A stretch of 64,000 nt of DNA from Haloarcula sebkhae (GCF_014647415.1 NZ_BMPD01000004.1:310001-374000); one strand, 5' to 3'. Counted from the stretch's first letter, positions 43,220 to 52,819 are shown. The notes: generated from the sequence alone by a model not told the origin. Program-made: numbers and translations.

Positions 43220-44563
43220 ATGACAGATATTCACATCAAAGACACACAGGTGGTGACGGCATCGAGTGTCCAGCGCGGTGAAATCGCGATTTCTGGCGGG
43301 GCAATAGACGCCGTTGGTCCGGCAGCCTCGATCCCAGCCTCCAGTGACCCAGACACCGTCATCGACGCAGACGGTATGGTCGCGCTCCCGGGCGCTATCG
43401 ACGTACACACCCACATGCACGACGACAAACTGTTTCCGGATGGGATCGATTTCGCGTCCCAGACCGCGAGTGCGGTCGCCGGTGGGGTGACGACGGTCAT
43501 CGAGCTACCGACGCAGACGCCCGTCACAACTCCCGACGCACTGCAGGAGAAAGCAGAGACGTGCTCGGCGCTCGCACACGTCGATTTCGGCCTCGTCGCA
43601 GGTAATATTCAAGATCCCGACATCGACGTAGCTGGCATCATGGACGCCGGAACAGCGGATTTCAAGACATTTACCGCAGACCCGTACCTCGCGAGTGACG
43701 CATCGATCGCGGCGCTCATGCGGCGTGTCGGCAATGCCGGGGGGACGGTTCGCGTTCACTGCGAGACTCAGGGACTGCTTGACGACGCGCGGTCGACTAT
43801 CGACGGCGACGAGCCCGAGGTGTACATGGACTCACGACCGCTCGAAGCCGAACTTGACGCGATATCCCGCGCGGGCTACTTCGCGGAATACGCCGACTGT
43901 CCGCTACACGTCGTCCACATCTCCAGCGGGAGCGGCGCACGCGAGGCTGGGCGCTTCAAGTCACGAGCCAACGTTCCGGTCACGCTCGAAACCTGTCCGC
44001 AGTATCTGGCCTTCTCGAAGGGTGACGTTGCCGACAAGGGCCCGTACCTGAAAGTCAATCCCAGCCTCAAATCGGACGCTGAACGGGAGCGGCTCTGGGA
44101 TGCGGTGCAGGACGGGACGATCGACCTCATCGGCACGGATCACTTTCCGACGTACCGCGAGACGCGGGAAGCCGGCTGGGAAGATATCTGGGAGCCCTAC
44201 GCCGGCCTCCCGGGCGTCGAAACGATGGTCGAGTTCCTCGTCAGCGAGGGCGTCCACGAGGATCGGATATCCTGGCCGCGGCTCCGCGAACTCGTGTGTA
44301 CAGCTCCGGCACGGAACGCCGGAATCTATCCACGGAAAGGGTCGCTGCAGGTCGGAACGGATGCGGACGTGATGCTCGTCCAGACCGAGGAGTACGAGGT
44401 CACCGCCGACGACCACACGTTCATCGGTGGCTGGACGCCATACGAAGGACAGGACTGGAGCGCGCGCGTGAACACGGTCATTGCCGGCGGGGAGATTGTC
44501 GCAAAGGACCACGAGGTCCAATCGGCGGCGGGCCGTGGCCAGTTCCTAGATCGCCCGCTGTAG
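43220..44563 (+). CDS. Allantoinase / dihydropyrimidinase-type cyclic amidase
   Basis: Started at ATG 43220 (MTDIHIKDTQVV) the protein has 447 residues, usual for allantoinase. Metal-site residues are PGAIDVHTHMHDD, the carboxylated lysine in GTADFKTFTADP, and the two histidines in RVHCETQG and LHVVHISSGSG; the aspartate is in LIGTDHFPTYRE. The C-terminus has the typical VGTDADVMLVQTEEYEV. It opens a hydantoin-type ring, such as that of allantoin. Neighbouring purine genes favour allantoin or a related ureide. HyuA of the E. coli purine region belongs to the same family. Confidence 0.87.
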   Translation: MTDIHIKDTQVVTASSVQRGEIAISGGAIDAVGPAASIPASSDPDTVIDADGMVALPGAIDVHTHMHDDKLFPDGIDFASQTASAVAGGVTTVIELPTQTPVTTPDALQEKAETCSALAHVDFGLVAGNIQDPDIDVAGIMDAGTADFKTFTADPYLASDASIAALMRRVGNAGGTVRVHCETQGLLDDARSTIDGDEPEVYMDSRPLEAELDAISRAGYFAEYADCPLHVVHISSGSGAREAGRFKSRANVPVTLETCPQYLAFSKGDVADKGPYLKVNPSLKSDAERERLWDAVQDGTIDLIGTDHFPTYRETREAGWEDIWEPYAGLPGVETMVEFLVSEGVHEDRISWPRLRELVCTAPARNAGIYPRKGSLQVGTDADVMLVQTEEYEVTADDHTFIGGWTPYEGQDWSARVNTVIAGGEIVAKDHEVQSAAGRGQFLDRPL

Positions 44564-44605
44564 CGGTTTTCGCAGCCGTTGATCTGATAGTTAAACCACA
44601 AATAG

Positions 44606-44642
44606 ATGTGTGGCGTGTGCTGTCTGTGTGTGAAGGTGTGGC
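44606..44642. promoter_or_regulatory. Candidate cluster operator, copy 1
   Basis: ATGTGTGGCGTGTGC (44606-44620) is found exactly, in reverse orientation, at 58522-58536 before the first xanthine-dehydrogenase small-subunit gene. A second half-like site GGTGTGGC lies at 44635-44642. The element is about 100 bases upstream of the PLP enzyme gene start at 44724. Confidence 0.55.
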
Positions 44643-44723
44643 AGCCACGACAGAGGAGGGTCACCTCACAATCGAGCTAAAGCCGCAGTACGGTTTTATA
44701 CCCGGTTGTACTCAGAATGTAGT

Positions 44724-45983
44724 ATGGGCATGACGCAAGTGACGACCCTCGAGTGCACACTCTGTGGAGCGGAGTACGTCCCGAGCCAGATAATCTACAC
44801 CTGTCCCGAACACGAGGGCGTGAAGGGAATTCTCGAAGTAACGTACGACTACGACGCTATCGACGACGCGTTCGACGGCGACCTCGGCGGGCCGATAGCG
44901 AGCCAGTGGAAATACGAGGCGTTCTTGCCAGTCGCAACGGACGCTGATGTCGTGACGCTCAACGAGGGCGGAACGGACCTCTTCGACGCCCCGAACCTCA
45001 GCGACGCGCTGGGCGTCGAGACGCTCGTCAAAGACGACGGGCGGAACCCGACAGGGTGTTTCAAGGACCGCGCCAGCGCTATCGCTGTCACGAAAGCCAG
45101 ACACGCCGGTCGCGACATCATCACCTGCGCCTCGACCGGGAACGCCGCCGCGTCGCTGTCAGGGTATGCCGCCCGCGGGGGGATGGACTGCCGTATTTTC
45201 GTCCCCGGCGACGCCCCGACGGGGAAGCTCGCACAGCCGCTCGTCTACGGTGCGGACGTTCTGGCTGTCAACGGCAGCTACGACGAAGCCTACGACCTCA
45301 GCGTCGAAGTCACCGAAAAGTACGGCTGGTACAACCGCAACGCGGCCATCAATCCGTTCCAAGTGGAGGGCAAGCGCACCGTCGGCCACGAACTCGCCGA
45401 CCAGTCTATCGCTCGCGGACACGTCCCGGACTGGGTCGTGTTCTCGATGGGTGATGGCTGTACTATCGCCGGGGCCTGGAAAGGGTTCAAGGAGTTTTAC
45501 GATCTCGGCTACGTCGACGACCACCCGAAGATGCTCGGCGTGCAGGCCGAGGGGGCGTCGGCCATCCACGACGCGTTCCACGGCCACGAAGACATCGACG
45601 ATATCGCCGAAACGCTGGCTGACTCAATCGCAGTCGGGCGGCCGCGGAACACGATCAAAGCCTCCCGCGCGCTGGAACAGAGCGGCGGGACGAGCGTGCT
45701 GGTCTCCGACGACGATATTCTGGAGGCCGAGAAGCTGCTTGGCGGCACCGAGGGCATCTATTCCGAGCCGGCTGGAGCAGCACCTATTGCCGGCGTTCAG
45801 ACCGCGCTCGATCAGGGGATCATCGAGCAGGACGAAACCGTCGTCGTAGTGTCTACCGGCTTCGGCCTGAAGGACACGAAAAGCGCCGAGAGGGCGACCG
45901 GTGGAGTGGATCGAATCGACCCCGAAATCACGGAGGTCGAAGGTCTGTACGGCACGGCCGAGGAAGCCGCAGCCGACGACTGA
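44724..45983 (+). CDS. Threonine-synthase-like PLP enzyme (fold type II)
   Basis: This 419-residue protein starts at ATG 44724 with a zinc-ribbon-like N-terminus (LECTLCGAEY and YTCPEHEG). The PLP lysine lies in NPTGCFKDRASAIAV (about residue 116), the phosphate/substrate loop is ITCASTGNAAASLSGYAARG, and GKLAQPLVYGADVLAVNG follows. This is the ThrC layout, with cysteine where most threonine synthases have serine (PTGSFKDR). In the purine cluster a lyase acting on a ureido or diamino acid, like the fold-II enzyme YgeX, is an alternative role. A normal threonine synthase role is not excluded. Confidence 0.8.
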   Translation: MGMTQVTTLECTLCGAEYVPSQIIYTCPEHEGVKGILEVTYDYDAIDDAFDGDLGGPIASQWKYEAFLPVATDADVVTLNEGGTDLFDAPNLSDALGVETLVKDDGRNPTGCFKDRASAIAVTKARHAGRDIITCASTGNAAASLSGYAARGGMDCRIFVPGDAPTGKLAQPLVYGADVLAVNGSYDEAYDLSVEVTEKYGWYNRNAAINPFQVEGKRTVGHELADQSIARGHVPDWVVFSMGDGCTIAGAWKGFKEFYDLGYVDDHPKMLGVQAEGASAIHDAFHGHEDIDDIAETLADSIAVGRPRNTIKASRALEQSGGTSVLVSDDDILEAEKLLGGTEGIYSEPAGAAPIAGVQTALDQGIIEQDETVVVVSTGFGLKDTKSAERATGGVDRIDPEITEVEGLYGTAEEAAADD

Positions 45984-46214
45984 CGCTATCGGACATTTGC
46001 GCGACACGGGCCAGCACACTGTCTTTTTGCGATCAGTTTCGACACACTGTCGAGTCAGGCTGTTGCAGTTTGAAACCATAGCCGGTCGCACATCCAACGA
46101 GTATCAGATTTTAATGAGACATACGGATAGGTATCTCGGACAGAGTTAAACACATATATTGGTATAAGGACTCTAGTAGGTGGATTGAAAAGATAGGGGA
46201 CTGGATGGCCTCCC

Positions 46215-47621
46215 ATGAGCGGTCCAGAGGCAGAACAGCAGTCAGTCGTACTGTACGACATCGAAGACAAACCGCCGCTGGGGAAAGCGATCCCACTCGG
46301 CATCCAGCACGTCCTCGCGATGTTTCTGGGCAACGTCGCGCCCCCGCTCATCCTCGCTGGGGCTATCGGTTCGGTCACTGGAGAGACGACGTTTCTCGTC
46401 CAGATGGCACTCATCGTCGCCGGCGTCGCGACCATCGTTCAGGCGTACCCGGTCGGCCCCGTCGGCGCGCGGCTCCCGGTCGTCATGGGGACCAGTTTCG
46501 CGTTTCTCGGCCCACTCATCGGCATCGGCAATCAGTTCGGTATCGCCGCCGTCTTCGGCGCGTCACTGCTCGCTGCGCCGGTCGAAATCGTCATGGGGAT
46601 TTCGTTCGACCGGTTCCGGCGGTTCTTCCCACCACTGGTCACCGGCATCGTCGTGATGCTCATCGGACTGACGCTCATCCCCACGGGAATGAACTACGCC
46701 GCAGGGGCCTCGGCCGGCCCGTCAGCGGAGGGATACGGCTCCTTCGTCAACCTCGGCCTCGCCGGGCTCGTTCTAGTCGTCACTGTCGGATTGAACCAGT
46801 TCTTCGAGGGGTTTCTCCGCGTCATCAGCGTGTTCGTGGGCATCATCGTCGGCTACCTCGCCGCACTCGCGCTGGGTGTTGTCGACCTCTCGGCTGTTGC
46901 CTCCGCCGGGTGGGTGACGGTCCCAGTCCCGCTCAAATACGGCCTCGCCTTCGAGCCAAGCGCCGTCGTCACCGTGGCTTTCCTCTACATCATCACTGGC
47001 ATGGAGACTATCGGGGATATCTCGGGGACGGTATCCGCAACCGGTCGGGACGCTACCCGCGAAGAAGTCCGCGGCGGTCTCGTCGCCGACGGCGTGATGA
47101 GCGTCTTCGGCGCGGTGTTCAACGCGCTCCCGAACACATCGTTCTCGCAGAACGTCGGCCTGGTGAACTTCACTGGCGTCGCAAGCCGCTACGTCGCCGG
47201 CATCGGCGGCGTTGTCCTGCTCGCACTCGGGTTCGTCCCGAAAGTCGGCGCAGTCGTCTCGGCAATGCCCGACGCCGTGCTGGGCGGCGGCGCGCTCATC
47301 CTGTTCGCGATGATATTCTCCTCCGGTGCACGCCTCATCACGCAGAACGTCGAACTAGACCACCGCAATTCGACCATCCTCGCGATGTCGATGGCGCTCG
47401 GCCTCGGCGTCGCGTTCCGCCCCGAAATCCTCCAGAACTTCCCGTCCGAGGTACAGACGCTGTTCGGGTCCGCACTCGTCACCGGCGGGATGGCTGCCCT
47501 CGTTCTCAACGTCGTGTTCCCCGGCGGGAGCGTCGGAACGGGACCGACCGAGTACACCGCCGGGCTAGAACCGAGTCCGACCGAATCCGGAGCAGGCGCG
47601 CCACCGGTCGACGACGATTGA
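46215..47621 (+). CDS. NCS2 family nucleobase (xanthine/uracil) permease
   Basis: This 468-residue protein has about 14 membrane helices. Family landmarks are KPPLGKAIPLGIQHVLAMFL at the start, LPVVMGTSFAFLGPLIGIGN, and the signature VFNALPNTSFSQNVGLVNFT followed by GVASRYVAG. It imports purine or pyrimidine bases with protons or sodium. QNVGLVxxT is the substrate-recognition motif of the xanthine/urate branch of the family. The E. coli counterpart in a comparable gene set is YgfU (urate). Its promoter region is AT-rich with ACATATATTGG about 65 bases upstream. Confidence 0.88.
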   Translation: MSGPEAEQQSVVLYDIEDKPPLGKAIPLGIQHVLAMFLGNVAPPLILAGAIGSVTGETTFLVQMALIVAGVATIVQAYPVGPVGARLPVVMGTSFAFLGPLIGIGNQFGIAAVFGASLLAAPVEIVMGISFDRFRRFFPPLVTGIVVMLIGLTLIPTGMNYAAGASAGPSAEGYGSFVNLGLAGLVLVVTVGLNQFFEGFLRVISVFVGIIVGYLAALALGVVDLSAVASAGWVTVPVPLKYGLAFEPSAVVTVAFLYIITGMETIGDISGTVSATGRDATREEVRGGLVADGVMSVFGAVFNALPNTSFSQNVGLVNFTGVASRYVAGIGGVVLLALGFVPKVGAVVSAMPDAVLGGGALILFAMIFSSGARLITQNVELDHRNSTILAMSMALGLGVAFRPEILQNFPSEVQTLFGSALVTGGMAALVLNVVFPGGSVGTGPTEYTAGLEPSPTESGAGAPPVDDD

Positions 47622-47637
47622 GAGTCGAGCCGACAGA

Positions 47638-48672
47638 CTACAGGTAGCCGTCCGCGAACTCGTCGATCATCAGCCGCCGGTCGTCGCCAAGCGGATAGAG
47701 GATCGGACACTGACAGCCCGTCTCTGCGTACTCCCGGACCTTCTCGCGGCACTGTTCGGGCGTGCCGCTGGCGGTGAGTTTGTGAACCACGTCGTCCGGG
47801 ATGAGATGCATCCCCTCCTTGATGTCGTCCTTGTCGGCCGGCCACCCGCCGATGGTCTCGCCCACCTCGTCGATGAGGTCCTGACTGACGCCGCTGGCTT
47901 TCATGATGTGGGGCTGTTGCCCGAGGTACTGTGTGATGAGTTCGCGGGCGTTGTCCAGAGCTTTCTCTTCGTCGTGGTCCATCGAGCAGACGACCAGTTG
48001 TGGCCGGTCGATGTCGTCCAGCGAGCGACCACCGCGCTCCGCCCCGGTTGCCAGTGCGTCGACGGCCTTCTCGTTGTACTCCGGGCTGACGAGGTAGTTC
48101 AGCAGTGCGCCGTCGGCGAAATGGCCAGTGAGTTCCAGCATCTTGAACCCGGTCCCACCGACGTAGACGGGAACGGTTCGCGGCCCGTCGTCGCCGTGGA
48201 CAACGTCCAGTTCTACGTCCCGCATCTGGACGAACTCCCCGTCGTACGTGACGTTCTCCATGTCCAGCAGGTCCTGAGTTACCTCGACGCATTCGCGCAT
48301 CGCCCGCAGTGCGCCGCTACGGTCGATTCCGACTTTCTCGGCCAGTGGGTCCCACCACGCGCCGATGCCGCACATGATGCGGTCCGGACCGGCGAGTTCC
48401 TCCAGCGTGCTCATCGACTGTGCTATCAACGCCGCGTTGCGCGTCCAGTTGTTGATGACGCCGGTACCGAGTTTGATGTCATCGGTGACTGCGGCGTACG
48501 CACCGAGCGGGGAAACGGCGTCGCGTGCGAGGCGCGATTCGGCCTGCCAGATCTCATCGATACCCTGCTCCTCCGCGTACTGCACGAGGTCCACGTTCGC
48601 TTCCAGCGAGTGTTTGTCCTGTAAGTAGATACCGACACGGTCGCCTCTCTCGAAGACCTGATTGACGCTCAT
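47638..48672 (-). CDS. Luciferase-like F420/flavin oxidoreductase
   Basis: Started at ATG 48672 (MSVNQVFERGDRVGIYLQDK) the protein has 344 residues and the LLM TIM barrel: VQYAEEQGIDEIWQAESRLARD, DIKLGTGVINNWTRN, AGPDRIMCGIGAWW and VPVYVGGTGFKMLELTGHFADG. This subgroup is close to F420-dependent methylene-tetrahydromethanopterin reductase-like proteins. Its place in the purine block suggests oxidation or reduction of a purine breakdown product; RutA, a pyrimidine ring-opening enzyme, is also an LLM protein. It converges on the permease gene. Confidence 0.82.
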   Translation of the reverse strand: MSVNQVFERGDRVGIYLQDKHSLEANVDLVQYAEEQGIDEIWQAESRLARDAVSPLGAYAAVTDDIKLGTGVINNWTRNAALIAQSMSTLEELAGPDRIMCGIGAWWDPLAEKVGIDRSGALRAMRECVEVTQDLLDMENVTYDGEFVQMRDVELDVVHGDDGPRTVPVYVGGTGFKMLELTGHFADGALLNYLVSPEYNEKAVDALATGAERGGRSLDDIDRPQLVVCSMDHDEEKALDNARELITQYLGQQPHIMKASGVSQDLIDEVGETIGGWPADKDDIKEGMHLIPDDVVHKLTASGTPEQCREKVREYAETGCQCPILYPLGDDRRLMIDEFADGYL

Positions 48673-48711
48673 GAGACATGCAAAGTTCTCCGAATACGGA
48701 TAAATAGATTT

Positions 48712-48743
48712 GGCCACACACACGGTCTGTGGAAGGTGTGGCC
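48712..48743. promoter_or_regulatory. Inverted repeat upstream of the LLM gene
   Basis: GGCCACAC (48712-48719) and GTGTGGCC (48736-48743) form a perfect eight-base inverted repeat around 16 bases. The half site GTGTGGC is shared with the elements at 44606, 57171 and 58522. It lies about 40 bases upstream of the LLM gene start (48672), just beyond a TATA-like TTTATCC on the minus strand near 48698-48704. Confidence 0.5.
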
Positions 48744-48769
48744 CCGGTATTGCTCGCGTCGCGGACCGC

Positions 48770-49762
48770 TTAGTCCGTCTCGCGGCTGTAGGACTGCAAC
48801 AGCGCCGAGGGGACCGCGAGCTGGTCGCTCTTGGTCCGGATGACGGCGTAGACCAGCACGATAATCGTCGCCAGGTACGGGTACGTCCCCATGATCTGTG
48901 GTGTCATGAGGAACTCGACGATAGGGTTGATGACGCCAGCGAGGGGCGCATCGGGGCCCAGCGTCAGTGAGATGGACTGGGAGCGAATGCGCAGCGCGTC
49001 GAGCAGTCCGAACAGGTAGGCACCGACCAGCATCCGGCGGGGCCGCCACTGTGCGAAGATGACCAGCGCGACGGCGATCCAGCCCCGACCCGCGGTCATA
49101 CCGGGGACCCAGAGCTGCGAGAAGGCCAGCGAGAGGTGTGCGCCGGCCGCGCCGGCGAACCCGCCGCCGATGAGCACCGCAAGATACCGCAGTCTGAACA
49201 CGGACACGCCCATCGTGTCCGCCATCTCAGGGTCCTCACCGACGGCTATCATCTCCAGACCGAGGTTCGAGTGGTACAGGAAGTACCAGACCACGACCAG
49301 CAAGCCGAGCGCGAGGTAGTCCGTCGCCGTGCTCCGGAAGAGGGCCTCGCCGATGACCGGGATCCCGACGAGGTACTGGCCGACGAGCGGGAACGTTATC
49401 TGCGGGAAGCCGCTGATCGACTCTTCGACCCAGCCCGAGCCGAAAAAGGTCGTCAGCCCGGTCCCAAGCAGCGTCAGCATGACGCCGCTGATGACCTGGT
49501 TCGACTTCAGCGTGATACAGAGGAAGGCGTGGACCAGCGCCAGCACCATTCCGAGGAGGATGCCGACGCCGAATCCAAGCCAGTGGCTCCCCGTGAGGAC
49601 GGTCGTAATGAATCCGCCGAGTGCGCCGACGAGCATCATCCCCTCGACGCCGAGGTTGAGGACGCCCGCCCGCTCGCTGATTAGTTCGCCCATCCCAGCG
49701 AGGAGTAGCACCGTCGCCGCCTGAACAGTCGCATCGAGCAGGCCGGCGATGAAGCTCACCAT
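48770..49762 (-). CDS. Nucleoside-type ABC transporter permease 2 (BMP family)
   Basis: This 330-residue protein has 8-9 membrane helices of the BPD_transp_2 family. The signature GMGELISERAGVLNLGVEGMMLVGALGGF lies near the N-terminus, and LTLLGTGLTTFFGSGWVEE and EDPEMADTMGVSVFRLRYLAVLIGGGFAG follow. It forms the channel with the next permease and the double ATPase. It is the last gene of the three-gene operon; its start overlaps the stop of the other permease gene by one base. Confidence 0.9.
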   Translation of the reverse strand: MVSFIAGLLDATVQAATVLLLAGMGELISERAGVLNLGVEGMMLVGALGGFITTVLTGSHWLGFGVGILLGMVLALVHAFLCITLKSNQVISGVMLTLLGTGLTTFFGSGWVEESISGFPQITFPLVGQYLVGIPVIGEALFRSTATDYLALGLLVVVWYFLYHSNLGLEMIAVGEDPEMADTMGVSVFRLRYLAVLIGGGFAGAAGAHLSLAFSQLWVPGMTAGRGWIAVALVIFAQWRPRRMLVGAYLFGLLDALRIRSQSISLTLGPDAPLAGVINPIVEFLMTPQIMGTYPYLATIIVLVYAVIRTKSDQLAVPSALLQSYSRETD

Positions 49763-50862
49763 CAGTCGTCACCTCGCTGTGGATGGGCTGGTGTCTCCGC
49801 TGGCCCGCGTTTTAGATCGATACCGACACGGTAGCTCTTGAAGAACTCCGCCGTAATCAGGAAGAGAATGACCAGCGCCTGAATGATCTCGACCAACGCC
49901 GCGGGCACGCCGAATGCCACTTCCATACTCGATCCGCCGACGAACAGGACGGCGAAAAACAGGCCGGCGAGCATCACTTTGAACGCGCTGTTGCGACCAA
50001 GTAATGCGATCGGAATGGCCGTGAAGCCGTATCCGGGTTCGAACCCGGCGCGGTATCGACCTTGCGCGCCAGCGATCTCGCTGATGCCGCCCATGGCCGC
50101 GAACGCGCCCCCGACCACGAACACGAGGAGGTACACGTAGAACTTGCTCATGCCCGCCTGCTGGGCGGCCTCGTCGTTCGAGCCGACGAACGTGATTTCG
50201 AACCCGAGCCGGGTTTTCGTCATCAGGACGTACGTCGCTATCACCATGCAGAGGGCAGCGAGCAGCCCAGCGTGGACGCCGCCGAACAGTTCCGGAATCG
50301 TCGCGGCCTCGGAGAACCGGTCCGACTGCGGGAAGTTTCCGGCCCCGCCCTGCATCGGTCCGCGGAGCAAGTAGCTCTGGATTTCGAGCGCGACGAACGT
50401 CAGCAGGAGCGACGTGATGATCTCGTTGACGTCCCACTTCGCACGCAGGTACGCCGGGATACCAGCCCAAATACCGCCGGCCACGGCTGCGGCGACGAAC
50501 ATCAGCGGGACCAGTGCGAGCCCCGGCAGCGAGACGTTCAGCCCGATCCACGTCCCCGCGAGCGCGCCGGCAACGAGTTGCCCCTCGGCACCGATGTTGA
50601 ACAGGCCCGCTTTCAGTGGGAGATACACTGCCAGGCCCGTAAGAATCAGCGGGATCGCCTTCGTCAGCGTCTCGCTGAGACCGAACTCGGTCACGAGCGT
50701 CTCGACGAACATCGTCCTGTACGCCGCGACAGGGTTCACGTCGAGGACGACCAGTGCGATGGCACTCACTGCCAGCGCAGCGAGAACCGTGAACACGGGC
50801 GTCCCGTAGGCCAGCCAGGCCGGACTGTCCTCACGTGCGTCGACGGTTACTGCGACGTTCAT
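49762..50862 (-). CDS. Nucleoside-type ABC transporter permease 1 (BMP family)
   Basis: This 366-residue protein belongs to BPD_transp_2 and has about ten membrane helices. Landmarks are LPLKAGLFNIGAEGQLVAGALAG, KWDVNEIITSLLLTFVALEIQ and AQQAGMSKFYVYLLVFVVGGAFAAMGG. Such permeases work as heterodimers in bacterial nucleoside importers (RnsC/RnsD-like). The start overlaps the stop of the ATPase gene by one base, so the three genes form one operon read leftwards. Confidence 0.9.
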   Translation of the reverse strand: MNVAVTVDAREDSPAWLAYGTPVFTVLAALAVSAIALVVLDVNPVAAYRTMFVETLVTEFGLSETLTKAIPLILTGLAVYLPLKAGLFNIGAEGQLVAGALAGTWIGLNVSLPGLALVPLMFVAAAVAGGIWAGIPAYLRAKWDVNEIITSLLLTFVALEIQSYLLRGPMQGGAGNFPQSDRFSEAATIPELFGGVHAGLLAALCMVIATYVLMTKTRLGFEITFVGSNDEAAQQAGMSKFYVYLLVFVVGGAFAAMGGISEIAGAQGRYRAGFEPGYGFTAIPIALLGRNSAFKVMLAGLFFAVLFVGGSSMEVAFGVPAALVEIIQALVILFLITAEFFKSYRVGIDLKRGPAETPAHPQRGDD

Positions 50863-52511
50863 CAGCTCTCACTCCCCTGGGTGGCCCCAGACTTGACCGG
50901 CGATGCAGCCGTCTCGCCACCACCAGTCATCTCCAGCCCGATCCGTTCCCGGTCGGCTTCGGCCGGTGTCGTCTCGTAAACGAACTCGCCCTCGTACACG
51001 ACGAGAATCCTGTCGCTCAGGTCGAATATCTCGTCGAGGTCTTCCGAGAGGAGGATTATGCCGGTTCCCGCTTTCCGCTGTTCGAGCAGCGTCTCCCTGA
51101 TGAACTCGATCGCTCCGACATCGACACCGCGGGTCGGTTGATTCGCGATGAGCAGGTCCGGGTTGCGGTAGATTTCCCGCGCCAGAATGAGCTTCTGGAG
51201 GTTCCCTCCGGAGAGGTCGCCGGCCTTGGTCTCGGTCACGTCGCTGACACCGCGGACATCGAACTCCTCGACCAGCGTCTCTGCATATTCACGGAGTTCC
51301 CCGTAGTCAAGGAACGGTCGGTCGCCGAACCGGCCGTCCCTGAAATCCTTCATCGTGGCGTTGTGCATCACCGAGAGGTCCTCGGCACAGCCGTACTGAA
51401 GCCGGTCCTCGGGGACGAACGAGACGCCGCTATCGACGAACGTCTTCGGTTTCGCGCCGGTGATGTCCTCGCCGTTGACGACGAGCTCGCCGGCAGTCAC
51501 GTCTCGGATGCCGGCCATGACCTCGGCGAGTTCCTTCTGGCCGTTGCCGCTTACGCCCGCGATACCGACGATTTCGCCTTGCCGAACCGTCAGGTCGATG
51601 CCCGAAAGGGCTTCGATATTTCGGTTGTCTGTGGCCTCGACTTCGCGTGCGCGCAGGACTGGCTCACCAAGGTCGACCGCTTCTCTGTCGATGTCGAACA
51701 GCACCTCACGGCCGACCATCATCTCCGCGAGGTCCGCCCGGGAGACTGACGACACCTCGGCGGTGCCGACGTTTTGCCCCTCCCGGAGTACCGTTACCCG
51801 GTCGACGATAGCGTCGACCTCGGTGAGCTTGTGCGTAATGAAAATTATCGAAAGCCCCTCGTCTGTCAGCCGTTCGAGCGAGTCGAAGAGCCGCTCGGCT
51901 TCCGTCGGTGTGAGGACCGCCGTCGGTTCGTCGAGAATCAGGAGGTCGACATCCCGGTACAGCGCTTTGAGTATCTCGACGCGCTGTTGCTGGCCGACAT
52001 CGAGCTCCCAGATCTTCGCGCTCACATCGATGTCGAACCCGTACTGGTCCGCTAGATCCTGAATCCGCTGTTCAGGCACATCGAGACCGAGCGAGAACTG
52101 GCCGGCGAGCGACTGGACGAGGCTGTTGTTCCGGACCGCCGCCGGAAGCCAGCTATCCGCCGCATCGCTGCGAAACGCTGGTGCCGGTTCACGTTCACCG
52201 AGTACAACGTTCTCGGCGACGGTCAGGCGCGGTATCAGCATGAAGTGCTGGTGAACCATCCCGATACCGGCGTCGATGGCGTCCTGTGGCGACCCGAGGT
52301 CAAGTCGCTCGCCGTCGAGATAGATCTCGCCGTCGTCCTGCGAGTAGAGCCCGTACAGAATCTTCATCAGCGTACTTTTTCCCGCACCGTTTTCACCGAG
52401 GAGGCCGTGTATTTCCCCGCGCTCGACGGAGAGGTCGACGTGGTCGTTGGCGACGACCCCGGGGAACTCCTTCAGAATCCCCTCCATCCTGAGCGTGGTG
52501 TCTTCGGACAT
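50862..52511 (-). CDS. Nucleoside-type ABC transporter, double ATP-binding protein
   Basis: This 549-residue protein has two ABC domains. The first (residues about 8-250) is complete: Walker A GLLGENGAGKST, signature ELDVGQQQRVEILKAL, Walker B LLILDEPTAVLTP, switch THKLTEV. The second has a degenerate Walker A (GIAGVSGNGQKEL), signature LSGGNLQKLILARE and Walker B LLIANQPTRGVD, as is usual for the second domain of sugar and nucleoside importers. It drives uptake by the two permeases. A 308-base divergent region separates it from the binding-protein genes. Confidence 0.92.
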   Translation of the reverse strand: MSEDTTLRMEGILKEFPGVVANDHVDLSVERGEIHGLLGENGAGKSTLMKILYGLYSQDDGEIYLDGERLDLGSPQDAIDAGIGMVHQHFMLIPRLTVAENVVLGEREPAPAFRSDAADSWLPAAVRNNSLVQSLAGQFSLGLDVPEQRIQDLADQYGFDIDVSAKIWELDVGQQQRVEILKALYRDVDLLILDEPTAVLTPTEAERLFDSLERLTDEGLSIIFITHKLTEVDAIVDRVTVLREGQNVGTAEVSSVSRADLAEMMVGREVLFDIDREAVDLGEPVLRAREVEATDNRNIEALSGIDLTVRQGEIVGIAGVSGNGQKELAEVMAGIRDVTAGELVVNGEDITGAKPKTFVDSGVSFVPEDRLQYGCAEDLSVMHNATMKDFRDGRFGDRPFLDYGELREYAETLVEEFDVRGVSDVTETKAGDLSGGNLQKLILAREIYRNPDLLIANQPTRGVDVGAIEFIRETLLEQRKAGTGIILLSEDLDEIFDLSDRILVVYEGEFVYETTPAEADRERIGLEMTGGGETAASPVKSGATQGSES

Positions 52512-52819
52512 GCTCTCTGATCTTGAGCGGGTATCAACAATGTAGTGGCATAATTGTTTTCAAAGGTAGCTATATTCGCCGTCCAGAACGGGAAATGGCG
52601 GACATTTGCCAAGTACCAGTTGTCGTGTGCTAGCGTCCGTTGGCGATCTGGGTTCCGTCTGTCTACACCGACAATAGTATGGACATATGATCCAAGTAGT
52701 TGCCATAAGTTATGATATTGACCCACATCTATAGCATATATTTGGACAATAGTATAGAGAAGGCTGCGTGAACAGAACTATTTAAGTTATTGTTTCTGCA
52801 ATGACTACCCGGTTAGTTA
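52512..52819. promoter_or_regulatory. Divergent promoter region of the nucleoside transporter
   Basis: About 308 bases without a gene, AT-rich from 52690 to 52800. A TATA-like TATTTAAG (52779-52786) lies about 40 bases before the binding-protein ATG at 52820. A similar CTTAAG sequence lies about 40 bases before the second binding protein (near 54123-54130). No GTGTGGC element was seen here. Confidence 0.5.

Noticed and set aside
48712..48743. The eight-base inverted repeat as a transcription terminator for the permease operon
   Set aside because: There is no T-rich stretch after it in the direction of transcription and its half site is shared with promoter elements, so an operator is more likely, though a terminator role is not excluded.
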